Program-made: the position numbers and the translations under genes
Shown here: positions 36,765-45,227 of the stretch, piece after piece
Layout of the letters: every line of letters starts with the position of its first letter
Numbering within the stretch: the first letter of the stretch is position 1
The notes under the pieces: model-generated
Told to the model about the DNA's origin: nothing
What the model saw: the letters and a program-made list of their open reading frames with translations, nothing else
The model's database searches: none
Source of the DNA: Alloscardovia macacae
GTDB taxonomy: Bacteria > Actinomycetota > Actinomycetes > Actinomycetales > Bifidobacteriaceae
Reading direction: 5' to 3'
Assembly (NCBI RefSeq): GCF_002259705.1
Contig: NZ_MWWT01000001.1
Span: 248,001 to 312,000, forward strand
DNA length: 64,000 bases

Positions 36765-37967
36765 TTATGCCACGAGCGGCGCCACCTGCTTCTCATACGC
36801 GATGAGAGCGGAATTAATGACCTGATGCATGTCATAGTACGCATACGTGCCCAGACGCCCGCCGAAGATGACGGATGGCTCATCCTCAGCCTTCGCCTTA
36901 TACTGCGCGTACAGCTTCTTATCCGCCTCGGTGTTAATAGGGTAGTATGGCTCGTCGTCGCGGTTCGCGAAGCGCGAGTATTCTTCCCAGACCACAGTCT
37001 TATGCGGGTTCTGCTTCTCGCGGCGCTCTGGGTTAAAGTTCTTAAACTCGATGGCGCGGGTGTACGGCACATCCGAGTCTGCATAGTTCATCACAGGAAC
37101 GCCGAAGTGGTCTGCCTCGTCGTAGCGCTTCTCGGTGAAGTCCACAGTACGCCACTTGAGCTCGCCGAGCTCGTAGCCGAAGTACTTATCCACAGGGCCC
37201 GTGTAGATGACAGGCACAGTGCCCACGAGAGCCTTCTTATTATACGGCTGAGACTCATCGAAGAAGTCCACACCGAGGGTCACGGTGATGCGAGGATCAT
37301 CTATCATACGCTCGAACCATGCGGTGTAACCGTCTGCAGGAAGACCTTCCCAGGTGTCCTTAAAGTAGCGGTTATCATAGTTAAAACGCACTGGAAGGCG
37401 GCGGATGATGGATGCAGGAAGCTCGCTTGGATCCGTCTGCCACTGCTTACCCGTGTAGTTACGGATGAAAGCGTTATACAGTGGTTCGCCGATGAGCTTC
37501 TTACCCTGCTCGTCGAGGTTCTGTGGATCCACATGCGCGAACTCACCGGCCTGTTCTTCGATGAGCTTCTGAGCCTCTGCAGGCGTATACGATGCGTGGA
37601 AGAACTGGTTTATGGTGCCCAGGTTCACCGGCATAGGGAAGACTTCATTCTTATGCGTGGTGTACACGCGGTGTACATAGTTCGTGAACTTCGTGAAGCG
37701 GTTCACATAGTCCCATACACGCTCGTTCGAGGTATGGAAGAGGTGCGCGCCATACTTATGAATCTCAGCGCCAGTCTCTTCATCAAAGTACGAGTAAGCG
37801 TTACCGCCGATGTGCTCGCGAATGTCGATGATGTGGACAGTCTTATCCGTGTGCTCGATGATCTGCTGGGCAGTGACGAGGCCGAAAAGACCAGCGCCCA
37901 CGATGACGACGTCAGCCTGAAGTGGTTCCTGATCAGCGACATCAGCTGCATGTCGAATCTGTGCCAT
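36765..37967 (-). CDS. glf: UDP-galactopyranose mutase
   Basis: Glf turns UDP-galactopyranose into UDP-galactofuranose, using reduced FAD. 400 residues. VVIVGAGLFGLVTAQQI near residue 20 is the FAD motif, then IGGNAYSYFD, IHKYGAHLFHTS, YTGKQW, and GRLGTYAYYDMHQVI near the end, all typical. AGGAGGAAG precedes the ATG. Galactofuranose is absent from animal tissues and common in bacterial surface glycans. No obvious galactofuranosyltransferase is in the window, though the GT2 at 29831 is a candidate. Confidence 0.97.
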   Translation of the reverse strand: MAQIRHAADVADQEPLQADVVIVGAGLFGLVTAQQIIEHTDKTVHIIDIREHIGGNAYSYFDEETGAEIHKYGAHLFHTSNERVWDYVNRFTKFTNYVHRVYTTHKNEVFPMPVNLGTINQFFHASYTPAEAQKLIEEQAGEFAHVDPQNLDEQGKKLIGEPLYNAFIRNYTGKQWQTDPSELPASIIRRLPVRFNYDNRYFKDTWEGLPADGYTAWFERMIDDPRITVTLGVDFFDESQPYNKKALVGTVPVIYTGPVDKYFGYELGELKWRTVDFTEKRYDEADHFGVPVMNYADSDVPYTRAIEFKNFNPERREKQNPHKTVVWEEYSRFANRDDEPYYPINTEADKKLYAQYKAKAEDEPSVIFGGRLGTYAYYDMHQVINSALIAYEKQVAPLVA

Positions 37968-38039
37968 GAGGCGCTTCCTCCTAAGTGTGTCTGTAGATTT
38001 TAGTGTAGCTTGCGCTCTGTAACTGCTACCATGAAAGGT

Positions 38040-38912
38040 ATGACACAGAACACCTCCGCCGCGACACGCCGTACGCCGCTGAAGACTCTCGCACTCTGGA
38101 TTCTGGCTGCAGCCCTTCTGGCAGGCCTCGTTTTCGGCGTGTCGAGTTTCGTGCAGTGGCAGCGCGCGGTGCAGGCGGCGCAGAATGCGCAGAGTACGCT
38201 GTTTCGTTCGTATGATTTCGACCCGGGATATATCATTTCGGATGCGAATTTTTTCGATTCTGACTCTATGACGAGTGCGGAGATTCAGACGTTCCTAGAG
38301 CAGCAGGGCGCGGCGTGTTCTGGTGAGTTCTGCTTGAAGAATTTGCGTGTGGATGTGAGCTCGCGCACGGCGAATGACGAGTGCTCGGGGTACGCCGCGC
38401 CGTCGAGTGGGAACGCCACCGCTGCCGAGATAATTGACAGTGCAGCCCGCGCATGCGGCATCAGCCAGAAGGTGCTGCTGACGGTTCTGCAGAAAGAGCA
38501 GAACCTCGTCAGCCGCGCGAGCGTGTCGAAAACGGAGCTCGACTCGGCGCTCGGCCTGAGCTGTCCGGATAACGCGGCATGCGACACGCGGTACGCGGGC
38601 TTTTTTAATCAGGTCTACGGGGCGGCCGAACGTTTCCGCTACTACATGAACCATGAACAGCGGTATAATTTCCACGCCGGACGCCTGAATTCCGTGCAGT
38701 ATTCGCCGAACGTCAGCTGCGGCGCGAGCGACGTCTACATCTATAACCAGGCCACCGCGCTGCTGTACATCTACACGCCGTATCAGCCGAACCGCGCGGC
38801 TCTCGAGGCGGGCACGGGCGAGGGGGACGCCTGCTCGTCATACGGGAACCGGAATTTCGCTATTATTTATGCCAATTTTTTCGGGTCGCCCACCGCGGAT
38901 AACGCGAACTAA
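38040..38912 (+). CDS. Secreted protein of the actinobacterial 'hemagglutinin' family
   Basis: A 290-residue protein with one N-terminal membrane helix or signal (residues 10-38) and an outside domain. FDPGYIISDANFFDSDSMT, EIQTFLEQQGAAC, CGISQKVLLTVLQKEQNLV, FFNQVYGAAERF and SYGNRNFAIIYANFFGS are phrases I know from a large actinobacterial family often annotated as hemagglutinin, with no proven function. Paired cysteines suggest disulfides. The helix LLTVLQKEQ recalls the catalytic Glu setting of lysozyme-like folds, but that is a guess. The extended -10 TGCTACCAT ends 7 bases before ATG 38040, the reason for choosing this start over 38031. It sits beside glf, divergent. Confidence 0.7.
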   Translation: MTQNTSAATRRTPLKTLALWILAAALLAGLVFGVSSFVQWQRAVQAAQNAQSTLFRSYDFDPGYIISDANFFDSDSMTSAEIQTFLEQQGAACSGEFCLKNLRVDVSSRTANDECSGYAAPSSGNATAAEIIDSAARACGISQKVLLTVLQKEQNLVSRASVSKTELDSALGLSCPDNAACDTRYAGFFNQVYGAAERFRYYMNHEQRYNFHAGRLNSVQYSPNVSCGASDVYIYNQATALLYIYTPYQPNRAALEAGTGEGDACSSYGNRNFAIIYANFFGSPTADNAN

Positions 38913-38985
38913 AGTCGTCGCCTAAAGTCTGCACTCACGCGTACCATAGGTACGTACTTTACGTACAGAGTAAACACATTCTCCT

Positions 38986-39029
38986 GCCGCAGAAAGTCTG
39001 CGGCCGATCTAGTCCGAAGGAGGTGGGTG
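38986..39029 (+). promoter_or_regulatory. rpsF leader hairpin, possible S6:S18-binding site
   Basis: GCCGCAGA (38986-38993) pairs with TCTGCGGC (38997-39004), loop AAG, followed by CCGATCTAGTCCG and the AAGGAGG binding site. Leaders of rpsF in many bacteria bind the S6:S18 complex through CCG-bearing hairpins. Match to that motif is suggestive only. Confidence 0.4.
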
Positions 39030-39326
39030 ATGTCTGCTCACAAGTATGAACTCATGCTCATCGCTGATCCAGAAATGGATGAACGCGCACTGAAGAAGCT
39101 GGTCGACACCTATCTGGAAACTGTCACCAACGAAAAGGGCACCATCGATAACGTGGATATCTGGGGCCGTCGCAAGCTGGCTTACGAAATCGCCGGTAAG
39201 ACCGAGGGTAACTATGCAGTCGTGAACTACACTGCAGAGCCAGCGACGAGCGACGAACTTGATCGTTTGCTGAACCTGAACGAATCCATCGTCCGCACGA
39301 AGATTCTTCGTACCGACGCTGAGTAA
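39030..39326 (+). CDS. rpsF: 30S ribosomal protein S6
   Basis: A 98-residue ribosomal protein bS6. KYELMLIADPEMDERALKKL opens the fold and IWGRRKLAYEI, LDRLLNLNESIVRTKIL complete it. It binds S18 on the 30S platform. AAGGAGGTGGGTG precedes ATG 39030; a GTG just before it is less likely. First gene of the conserved rpsF-ssb-rpsR-rplI set. Confidence 0.97.
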   Translation: MSAHKYELMLIADPEMDERALKKLVDTYLETVTNEKGTIDNVDIWGRRKLAYEIAGKTEGNYAVVNYTAEPATSDELDRLLNLNESIVRTKILRTDAE

Positions 39327-39393
39327 GTCGTTCACATACTTTAAAAAATAACAAAGTAAACGAAACTGTAGATTTTCGAAAACGGAGCAAGTC

Positions 39394-40080
39394 ATGGCTG
39401 GAGAAACCGTCATAACCGTAGTGGGAAACCTCACTGCAGACCCTGAGCTGCGAACCACGGGGAATGGTGGAACGGTGGTGAACTTTACCATCGCCTCCAC
39501 GCCGCGGACGTATAACCGGAACACAGGCCAGTGGGATGACGGGGATGCGCTCTTTATGCGCTGCTCGTGCTGGGACTCCCAGTACACCACCATGGCCAGT
39601 AATATCGCACAGACGCTGACGAAGGGCATGCGCGTCATCGCGCAGGGTAACCTCGTGCAGCGCTCATACCAGACGCAGAATGGTGAAAGCCGTACTGTCG
39701 TCGAGCTGCGCGTCACAGAGATAGGTCCGTCGCTTTCGCGCGCTACCGCACAGGTAAACCGCATCAGCTCTGCTGGTGCAGGCTCTGGCGCTGGGAACGG
39801 CTACCAGGGCAGCCGCGGCTTTAATGGCGGCTACCAGGGCGGCGGTGCCGGTGCTCCGAACTATGCGAATGGTGCTGGCTCGAGCTACGCCCAGCAGGGC
39901 GGATATGCTGCAGCTGCTCCTGTTCAGGCCGCGCCAGCCGCACAGGCTGCTCCAGCTGCCGCACCACAGAGTGCTCCAGCTCCGTCCACGGATCCATGGG
40001 GTGCGGATGACTCGGATTCCTCCTTCGGAGGAAGCTCGGACTTCGGCGGCTCGTTTGATCCGCAGGACATCGAGTTCTAG
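39394..40080 (+). CDS. ssb: Single-stranded DNA-binding protein
   Basis: A 228-residue SSB. The OB fold covers residues 1-110: [36 protein letters not shown] and [19 protein letters not shown]. Residues 125-205 are a Gly/Ala/Gln/Tyr-rich linker ([16 protein letters not shown]). The acidic tip ends in DPQDIEF, the C-terminal hook by which SSB recruits repair and replication partners. Its place between rpsF and rpsR marks it as the main replicative SSB. ACGGAGC precedes the ATG. Confidence 0.97.
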   Translation: MAGETVITVVGNLTADPELRTTGNGGTVVNFTIASTPRTYNRNTGQWDDGDALFMRCSCWDSQYTTMASNIAQTLTKGMRVIAQGNLVQRSYQTQNGESRTVVELRVTEIGPSLSRATAQVNRISSAGAGSGAGNGYQGSRGFNGGYQGGGAGAPNYANGAGSSYAQQGGYAAAAPVQAAPAAQAAPAAAPQSAPAPSTDPWGADDSDSSFGGSSDFGGSFDPQDIEF

Positions 40081-40156
40081 GACAGTCTAGGCCTGTATAG
40101 CTGAACGCGCAGGACGTTTCGAAAGTACTACATTTTAAGATGTTAAGGAGTGTGAC

Positions 40157-40405
40157 ATGTCACGCAAAAGGCCTCAGCCACCAGTAAAGCCTTTCAAGAA
40201 GAAGCCAAATCCTCTGAAGGCTGCTAAGATTACCGAAATCGATTATAAGGACGTAGCACTGCTGCGCAAGTTCATCTCGGACCGCGGTAAGATTCGTTCC
40301 CGTCGTATCACCGGTGTAACCGTACAGGAACAGCGTAAGATCGCACGCGCTATCAAGAACGCACGTGAGATGGCTCTGCTTCCATACGCTACGAACGGTC
40401 GCTAA
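40157..40405 (+). CDS. rpsR: 30S ribosomal protein S18
   Basis: An 82-residue bS18. [33 protein letters not shown] and [13 protein letters not shown] are the family core. The N-terminus is Pro/Lys-rich. It pairs with S6. AAGGAG lies before the ATG; rplI follows after 17 bases. No zinc-binding cysteines are present in this copy. Confidence 0.97.
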   Translation: MSRKRPQPPVKPFKKKPNPLKAAKITEIDYKDVALLRKFISDRGKIRSRRITGVTVQEQRKIARAIKNAREMALLPYATNGR

Positions 40406-40422
40406 AGAAAGAGGAATATCAC

Positions 40423-40875
40423 ATGGCTAAGAACACTAAGGTTATCCTCCGCGACTCCGTAAACGGCCTCGGCCAGTCTGGCGACGTCGTCGAAGTAGCA
40501 GCTGGTTACGCACGTAACTTCCTGCTCCCACAGGGCCTCGCTTTCGCATGGTCGAAGGGTGCAGAAGCACAGATCGAGCAGATGCAGCGCGCACGCCGTG
40601 CACTGGCTCTCGCTTCTCGTGAGGATGCAGTAGCTGCTAAGGCTACCATCGAGGGCTCCACCGTAGAGATCTCCGCGAAGGTCTCCGAGTCCGGTAAGCT
40701 CTTCGGTGCTATCGCAGCTCCAGAAGTAGCGAAGGCACTGTCCGCTCAGGGCACTGCAGTCGCTGCTAAGGCTGTGACCGTAGAGAACATCAAGACCACG
40801 GGTGAGTTCGCTGCTACCGTGCAGCTGCACCCAGAGATCTCCGCTCAGTTCACCGTGAAGGTCGTGGCTGAGTAA
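40423..40875 (+). CDS. rplI: 50S ribosomal protein L9
   Basis: A 150-residue bL9. The N-terminal RNA-binding domain shows [20 protein letters not shown] and [13 protein letters not shown]; a long helix (residues 45-75) joins it to the C-terminal domain ([15 protein letters not shown]). It stabilises the L1 stalk base. AAAGAGGAA precedes the ATG. Last gene of the ribosomal set; a short hairpin with T-run (40874-40894) follows the stop codon. Confidence 0.97.
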   Translation: MAKNTKVILRDSVNGLGQSGDVVEVAAGYARNFLLPQGLAFAWSKGAEAQIEQMQRARRALALASREDAVAAKATIEGSTVEISAKVSESGKLFGAIAAPEVAKALSAQGTAVAAKAVTVENIKTTGEFAATVQLHPEISAQFTVKVVAE

Positions 40876-40902
40876 GACTAGTCTGGTCTTTTTATCTGGT
40901 GT

Positions 40903-40955
40903 AAGGCGCCGGATGGGATGTATCGTGTGATGCGATGCGTTCTGTCCGGCGCCTT
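40903..40955. repeat. Inverted repeat after rplI
   Basis: AAGGCGCCGGA (40903-40913) and TCCGGCGCCTT (40945-40955) are perfect complements with a loop of 31 bases and no T-run. It opens the gene-free stretch 40876-41300, which also holds a G-tract, two long inverted repeats and a C-tract. No gene is seen there. Confidence 0.7.
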
Positions 40956-40967
40956 GTGCGTGTGTGT

Positions 40968-41004
40968 GGGGGCTGGGTGTGGGGGGGGGTTGTGGGGTGT
41001 GGGG
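40968..41004 (+). other. G-quadruplex-type G-tract
   Basis: G-runs of 5, 3, 9, 4 and 4 separated by 2-4 bases of T, G, C only. This is a strong G-quadruplex motif on the plus strand, 12 bases before the first long inverted repeat. The matching C-rich tract is at 41206-41282. Confidence 0.7.
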
Positions 41005-41015
41005 TGCTGGAGCTG

Positions 41016-41078
41016 ATTTTGCGAGTTATTCCACTTTTGGGCTCTGGCTAGCCTCAAAAGTGGAATAACTCGCAAAAT
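41016..41078. repeat. Long inverted repeat B
   Basis: 24-base perfect arms: 41016-41039, containing GCGAGTTATTCCACTTTTG, and its complement at 41055-41078. The inner GGCT/AGCC extends the stem to a 6-base loop. Almost the whole element can fold into one hairpin. No coding content. Confidence 0.9.
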
Positions 41079-41122
41079 ATCTGAAAAGTATAGCTGTGGA
41101 CGGTGTACGCGATGCGTTAGAT

Positions 41123-41194
41123 GCTACTTTTTGCTAATCGGCGCATTCTGACCCTCAGGAGATTCTTAAAATGCGCCGATTAGCAAAAAGTAGC
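41123..41194. repeat. Long inverted repeat C
   Basis: 25-base perfect arms: 41123-41147, containing CTTTTTGCTAATCGGCGC, and its complement at 41170-41194, with a 22-base loop. The arm resembles the ACTTTTGGGCTAATCCCG unit of the array at 56537-56755. Confidence 0.9.
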
Positions 41195-41205
41195 TTTCTC
41201 ACACC

Positions 41206-41282
41206 TTCCCACCCCCATCCTCGCCCCGCATGCGGAACTCCTGTGCAGATATCCCCCCACACCCACCCGCACCCCGCCCCCT
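41206..41282. other. C-rich tract
   Basis: Many runs of three to six C, so the minus strand can form G-quadruplexes. It mirrors the G-tract at 40968, and the two bracket inverted repeats B and C. It ends just before the GtrA promoter (extended -10 TGCTTAAAT, 41285-41293). Confidence 0.6.
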
Positions 41283-41300
41283 TCTGCTTAAATGGACAGA

Positions 41301-41792
41301 ATGAAGAATCTTATCGCACAAATAGCGAAGTTCGGCGTCGTGGGTGTGCTCGCAGCCGTCATGGACTTCGGCATCCTGAACATCCTCGTGGCGGCCTTCC
41401 ACATGAATGCTACCGTGGCAGGAACCATATCCTTCGCCATCTCCCTCGTTTTTAACTACCTGGCCAGCATGAAGTATGTCTTCGTGCACCGTGAAGACAT
41501 GGCGCGCTGGATGGAGATGCTTATCTTCATTCTTTCGGCGGTCATCGGCCTGCTCATAAACATTCTCATCCTGTGGCTCGCCACGGATGTGCTGCTTCCA
41601 GCGGGAACAGCGCTGGGTAGCTCGCTGTACGTCATTTACACGAATGGCGGAAAGATCGTGGCCACGGTGGTCGTGGCTGTCTGGAACTTCGTCATCCGCA
41701 AATGGCTGCTCGACGCGCCGAAGGATGGCCAGATCGATGAGAATTCCTTCTCACATAAGCTCGGTCAGTGGTCGCTGACCGTCGGACAGTAA
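41301..41792 (+). CDS. GtrA-family membrane protein
   Basis: A 163-residue protein with four membrane helices, the GtrA/DPMS-flippase fold: AKFGVVGVLAAVMDFGILN, ISFAISLVFNYLASMKYVF and TVVVAVWNFVIRKWLLD. GtrA is thought to flip undecaprenyl-phosphate-glucose outward for GtrII. The start is ATG 41301, 7 bases after the extended -10 TGCTTAAAT; ATG 41292 is embedded in that box. It lies apart from its presumed partners (GtrB at 35677, GtrII-like at 18693). A MIF-like gene follows after 23 bases. Confidence 0.88.
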   Translation: MKNLIAQIAKFGVVGVLAAVMDFGILNILVAAFHMNATVAGTISFAISLVFNYLASMKYVFVHREDMARWMEMLIFILSAVIGLLINILILWLATDVLLPAGTALGSSLYVIYTNGGKIVATVVVAVWNFVIRKWLLDAPKDGQIDENSFSHKLGQWSLTVGQ

Positions 41793-41815
41793 ACTCGGCA
41801 CTAAAGGAGAATCCT

Positions 41816-42166
41816 ATGCCAGTTATTCACACGCACGTTTCTGTAAAAACCACGAAGGAGCAGCGCGACGAGCTCAAGCAGGTGTACGGTCAGGCCATCA
41901 CCGCGCTTCCGGGAAAGTCCGAGGGCTGGCTCATGTGCCCGTTCGAGGATGACATGCCTATTTACCGCTCGGGTACGGACGACACACCGGCTGCGTACAT
42001 CGAGGTGAACGCGTACGGCACGTCTCCCGCTCCTCGCCGCGCGTGGGAGGAGATGACTGCACAGATTATGCCTGCCCTCGAACGCGTCCTCGGCATTCCT
42101 CAGGACCGCGTTTACATCCGCTACACCGCGACCCCGGACTGGGGCTGGAACGGTATGAATTTCTAA
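41816..42166 (+). CDS. MIF-like tautomerase
   Basis: A 116-residue protein of the tautomerase superfamily, close in plan to macrophage migration inhibitory factor. After loss of Met1 the catalytic Pro is N-terminal (PVIHTHVSVK). The end, DRVYIRYTATPDWGWNGMNF, matches the MIF C-terminus (DRVYINYY...GWN). The length equals MIF. AAAGGAG precedes ATG 41816. Its substrate is unknown; MIF proteins tautomerise keto-enol compounds and, in eukaryotes, act as cytokines. A bacterial role cannot be read here. The next gene starts 10 bases later, so the two are cotranscribed. Confidence 0.85.
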   Translation: MPVIHTHVSVKTTKEQRDELKQVYGQAITALPGKSEGWLMCPFEDDMPIYRSGTDDTPAAYIEVNAYGTSPAPRRAWEEMTAQIMPALERVLGIPQDRVYIRYTATPDWGWNGMNF

Positions 42167-42176
42167 GGACACGCTC

Positions 42177-42821
42177 ATGGCCGCACAGCATACGACCGTC
42201 CACCTCGTCCGCCACGGCGAGGTCTTTAACCCCGACCGCGTCCTCTACGAGCGCATCCCGGGCTTCCACCTGTCCGAACGCGGCTTCCGCATGGCGCACG
42301 CCACCGGGCAGTTTCTCGCGCGACACGCCGAGACTGCCCGCCCTGCTGCCGTCTTCTCCTCGCCGCTGGACCGCACGCTCGATACCGCCGGCGCCATCTG
42401 TGAGGAGATGGGCTGGGATGTCAATTCTCTCATTACCGACCCTCGTCTCATCGAAGCTCGAAATGAGTTTCGGGGAAAGCGCATCGGCCATGGTGAGGGC
42501 GCGCTCTGGAAGCATGGAAACTGGAAACTCGTGCTGAATCTGTGGCGTCCGAGCTGGGGAGAATCCTATAAAGAGATAGCTGCGCGTGTGCAGGACTTCG
42601 TCTACGAGAAGGTAGATGAGTATCCTGGCCAGCATGTTCTGGCAGTCTCGCATGAGTCTCCTATCTGGTCGTTCCGTCATCTGCTGGAGACAGGACATCC
42701 GGAACATAACATGCTGCTGAGGAAGACAGCACTGGCTTCTGTGACATCCTTCACGTTTGAGGTAGGAACGCATGACTTCGTGAGCATTCAGTACGCTGAC
42801 CCCGCTGCAGATGTCTTATAA
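42177..42821 (+). CDS. Histidine phosphatase (phosphoglycerate-mutase family)
   Basis: A 214-residue histidine-phosphatase-fold protein. HLVRHGEVFNPDR at residues 9-21 holds the phosphorylated His; FSSPLDRTLDTA near 60 gives the phosphate-pocket Arg; VLAVSHESPI near 160 gives the second His. Its target is uncertain: many such proteins remove phosphate from small metabolites or proteins, and few are true mutases. It starts 10 bases after the MIF-like gene; AAGGACACGC is a weak binding site. Confidence 0.88.
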   Translation: MAAQHTTVHLVRHGEVFNPDRVLYERIPGFHLSERGFRMAHATGQFLARHAETARPAAVFSSPLDRTLDTAGAICEEMGWDVNSLITDPRLIEARNEFRGKRIGHGEGALWKHGNWKLVLNLWRPSWGESYKEIAARVQDFVYEKVDEYPGQHVLAVSHESPIWSFRHLLETGHPEHNMLLRKTALASVTSFTFEVGTHDFVSIQYADPAADVL

Positions 42822-42860
42822 TAGGGGATAACAGACGTATAACTCAGCGAGGAGATAATC

Positions 42861-43685
42861 ATGAGTATTCTCGAGAATGTTCCAGAAGATGTGGTCGAGC
42901 GTGCGCGCTCTGCGGCCAGAGAGCTGGAAAGCCTTTATCCGCTGACCGATGCTCACCACCTCGATAATGACGTGCACTACGGAGATAACCTCCAGGTGCG
43001 CCAGACCTTCGAGATAGCGCGCCTCCTACTCGGCCTCGGCACCCCAGAAGAAAAGTCTATGACCATCGCCGATGCAGAGTACGTCTTCGAGGGGGCAGAG
43101 GACATTCCTGGACGTGATCAGGTTCTCGTGGATGCACTCCTCGCGGCGAATGATGCGTATGAGCAGGCGCATGAGCTCCAGGATGGCTTCGAAGCTATGA
43201 CTCTCGTCCAGGTAGCAGCCTGCGTGGCTGGTGAGGGAGCAGTCTCAGCAGACCTGAATGTCCTGGATGCCCTTCTGGACTCGTATGAAGAGTCTGAGGA
43301 TGACGCACAGAATGCAGCGAATGCATTCCTGCTCGGCTTCTCTGTGTCCCGAGCCGTAGCGGATGCATCGGAAGACCCAGTAAACGTCTCAGCGCTCGCC
43401 ATTCTCGTAGTAAACGAATTCCTCGACTTCGTGGCTTCACCGCGAGTACTTATGAAAGCTGAGCAGCTCGACGTGGTGGCGAATAACGGAGTGGAGGCAG
43501 AATTGGCGGATATTCTGCAGACTGCAGCCGAGCAATGGACGTATCATCACGACGAAATTCTGTGGGATAAGGACGAGGCGAAGCGTAAGGCGAAGGAGGA
43601 CGACGAGCGTAAAAGCCGCGAGGCGCTCGCGGCGAAGTTCGCGCACATTCAGGACGATCCGACGAAAGAAGAAGTCGAGCTTTAA
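42861..43685 (+). CDS. Acidic helical protein of unknown function
   Basis: I do not recognise this 274-residue protein. It is almost all alpha-helical by composition, strongly acidic, and ends in a charged stretch (DEAKRKAKEDDERKSREALA) likely to be a coiled coil. There is no signal peptide or membrane segment, so it is cytoplasmic. GCGAGGAGATAATC precedes the ATG. It follows the phosphatase gene by 39 bases and its stop codon overlaps the end of the convergent DUF805 gene by 4 bases. Confidence 0.75.
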   Translation: MSILENVPEDVVERARSAARELESLYPLTDAHHLDNDVHYGDNLQVRQTFEIARLLLGLGTPEEKSMTIADAEYVFEGAEDIPGRDQVLVDALLAANDAYEQAHELQDGFEAMTLVQVAACVAGEGAVSADLNVLDALLDSYEESEDDAQNAANAFLLGFSVSRAVADASEDPVNVSALAILVVNEFLDFVASPRVLMKAEQLDVVANNGVEAELADILQTAAEQWTYHHDEILWDKDEAKRKAKEDDERKSREALAAKFAHIQDDPTKEEVEL

Positions 43686-44302
43686 ACCAGGCGCACCTCG
43701 CGGTCGAAACGCACGCCGGCGTCCACGCTCTCCTGCGTCATGAAGATGACGAAAAGAATCCAGCAGATGACGCTGAACGTGGCGACGCACGCGGCTGCGA
43801 AGAGGACGACGATACTCAGCGGAGATAGAGCGTCGATGGCGGGTAGCGGGACAGGGCCGTTCGTGCGGCTCGCGAACATAATGTCCGAGATGAGCGACGG
43901 GCCCGCGCTCAGCAGGATGCCCACGACCGCCACGATGATGGCGAGGTAAAACGCCATCACGCTGCCGAGCAGGAGGATAAGCAGCCATTTGCCTGAGCGA
44001 TTCGTGTCATGCATGCGGCGGCACGCGGCCGAAAGCCACGGAATAAACGTGGCGAGGCTGAGGATCGAGCTCAGGGCCAGCGGGATGGTGGCCGTGTCGA
44101 GCAGCCAGCCGATGAGGATAAGGGCGGCATTCAGCACTGCGATGACCACCTGCGGCCACCAGAACTCACTGCGCGATGCGCGGCCGCGGAACGTGGCATA
44201 ATGCGCGAAGTAGCGGCGCGTGGCCTGCAGTGGGCCGGCGCCGTAGAAAGGCTGATTCAGAGGCGGTTCGCCGAAGTGTGGCGAGTAGGGTGTGGTAGCC
44301 AT
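43682..44302 (-). CDS. DUF805 membrane protein
   Basis: A 206-residue membrane protein with four or five helices. FRGRASRSEFWWPQVV near residue 40 and RRMHDTNRSGKWLLI near 95 are the DUF805 signatures. Function is unknown for the family. GAAAGAAAGG precedes the ATG. It shares 4 bases with the convergent acidic-protein gene. Confidence 0.9.
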   Translation of the reverse strand: MATTPYSPHFGEPPLNQPFYGAGPLQATRRYFAHYATFRGRASRSEFWWPQVVIAVLNAALILIGWLLDTATIPLALSSILSLATFIPWLSAACRRMHDTNRSGKWLLILLLGSVMAFYLAIIVAVVGILLSAGPSLISDIMFASRTNGPVPLPAIDALSPLSIVVLFAAACVATFSVICWILFVIFMTQESVDAGVRFDREVRLV

Positions 44303-44364
44303 GAAAAGTCCTTTCTTTCGGGCGCGTGCGTGTGCGTGCGGGGGCAGCCGCGAGGCGCGTGCTT

Positions 44365-45201
44365 CTAGTCTATACTATCCTCAGCGGGATCGCCCAGAAG
44401 AAGACGTTCGATGATGACGATAACGGCCATAAGCGCTCCCGTCATGCAGACGATGGACAGCGTGGCAGACCAGACGAGAGGTGCCTGGAAGGTGTTATAC
44501 GCAGACTGCAGGAAGATGCCGATGCCGCGACGGCTGCCCATGTATTCCGCGGTGGCAGCGGTGGCGCAGACATAGGTGCCGGCTATGCGGATGCCGCTGA
44601 AGATTTGGCGTGCAGCCACGCGAAGAAGCACGTGCCAGAGTGTCCACGTGGGGGTGGCTCCGCAGGTGAGGGCTACGTCGGCGAAGTAACGCGGTACTGC
44701 TGCGAGGCCTCGTGAAGTCTGAATGGCTATGGGGAAGAGGGAGAAGACTGTCACGAGCGCTATCTTTCCTGCTTCGTCGAAGCCGAAGAACCATAGGAAA
44801 AATGGTGCTATGGAGATGAGCGGGAGAGTCTGTGCCGCCGTGAGCAGGGGCATGAAGGTGGCGTTTGCGAGCTTCGAGATGTACAGCAGGACACCAAAGG
44901 TAATGCCGAGGATAATGGCCAGGGCGAAGCCCCAGAGCGCTTCATACGCGGTGACGGAGAGATTTCTCAGGAGCGCGTCTGCATTCAGGCGTGTGGCATT
45001 CCACACGAGGCTCGGCGATGCCCAGACGCGAGATACTTCTGAATTTGCGCGCGCGGCGAGCTCCCACGCTGCTACGGCGAGGATAAGGAGAATGGCTGGG
45101 GGGAGAATGCGAGCGATTCCTGTGTAAGCCCAGTTCTTCTCTCGGCGTGTCGCCTCGGGCGTGATATCGCGGTTCATACGTGCTTCTCGTGTTTCCTTCA
45201 T
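44365..45201 (-). CDS. Orphan ABC permease (SsuC/TauC type)
   Basis: A 278-residue binding-protein-dependent permease with six helices. The coupling loop reads [20 protein letters not shown] (the EAA-type loop). The family serves sulfonates, taurine, nitrate, thiamine precursors and riboflavin. No ATPase or binding-protein gene is next to it: a terminating gap and DUF805 lie downstream and gltX lies divergently upstream. AGGAGG lies 4 bases before ATG 45201. It must share subunits encoded elsewhere, or be a remnant. Confidence 0.88.
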   Translation of the reverse strand: MKETREARMNRDITPEATRREKNWAYTGIARILPPAILLILAVAAWELAARANSEVSRVWASPSLVWNATRLNADALLRNLSVTAYEALWGFALAIILGITFGVLLYISKLANATFMPLLTAAQTLPLISIAPFFLWFFGFDEAGKIALVTVFSLFPIAIQTSRGLAAVPRYFADVALTCGATPTWTLWHVLLRVAARQIFSGIRIAGTYVCATAATAEYMGSRRGIGIFLQSAYNTFQAPLVWSATLSIVCMTGALMAVIVIIERLLLGDPAEDSID

Positions 45202-45227
45202 ACAGCCTCCTACCTATTATAGTGTAT

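Noticed and set aside
40903-40955. Main terminator of the rpsF-rplI operon
   Set aside because: The stem is strong but the loop is 31 bases and no T-run follows; the small hairpin with T-run at 40874-40894 is the better candidate.
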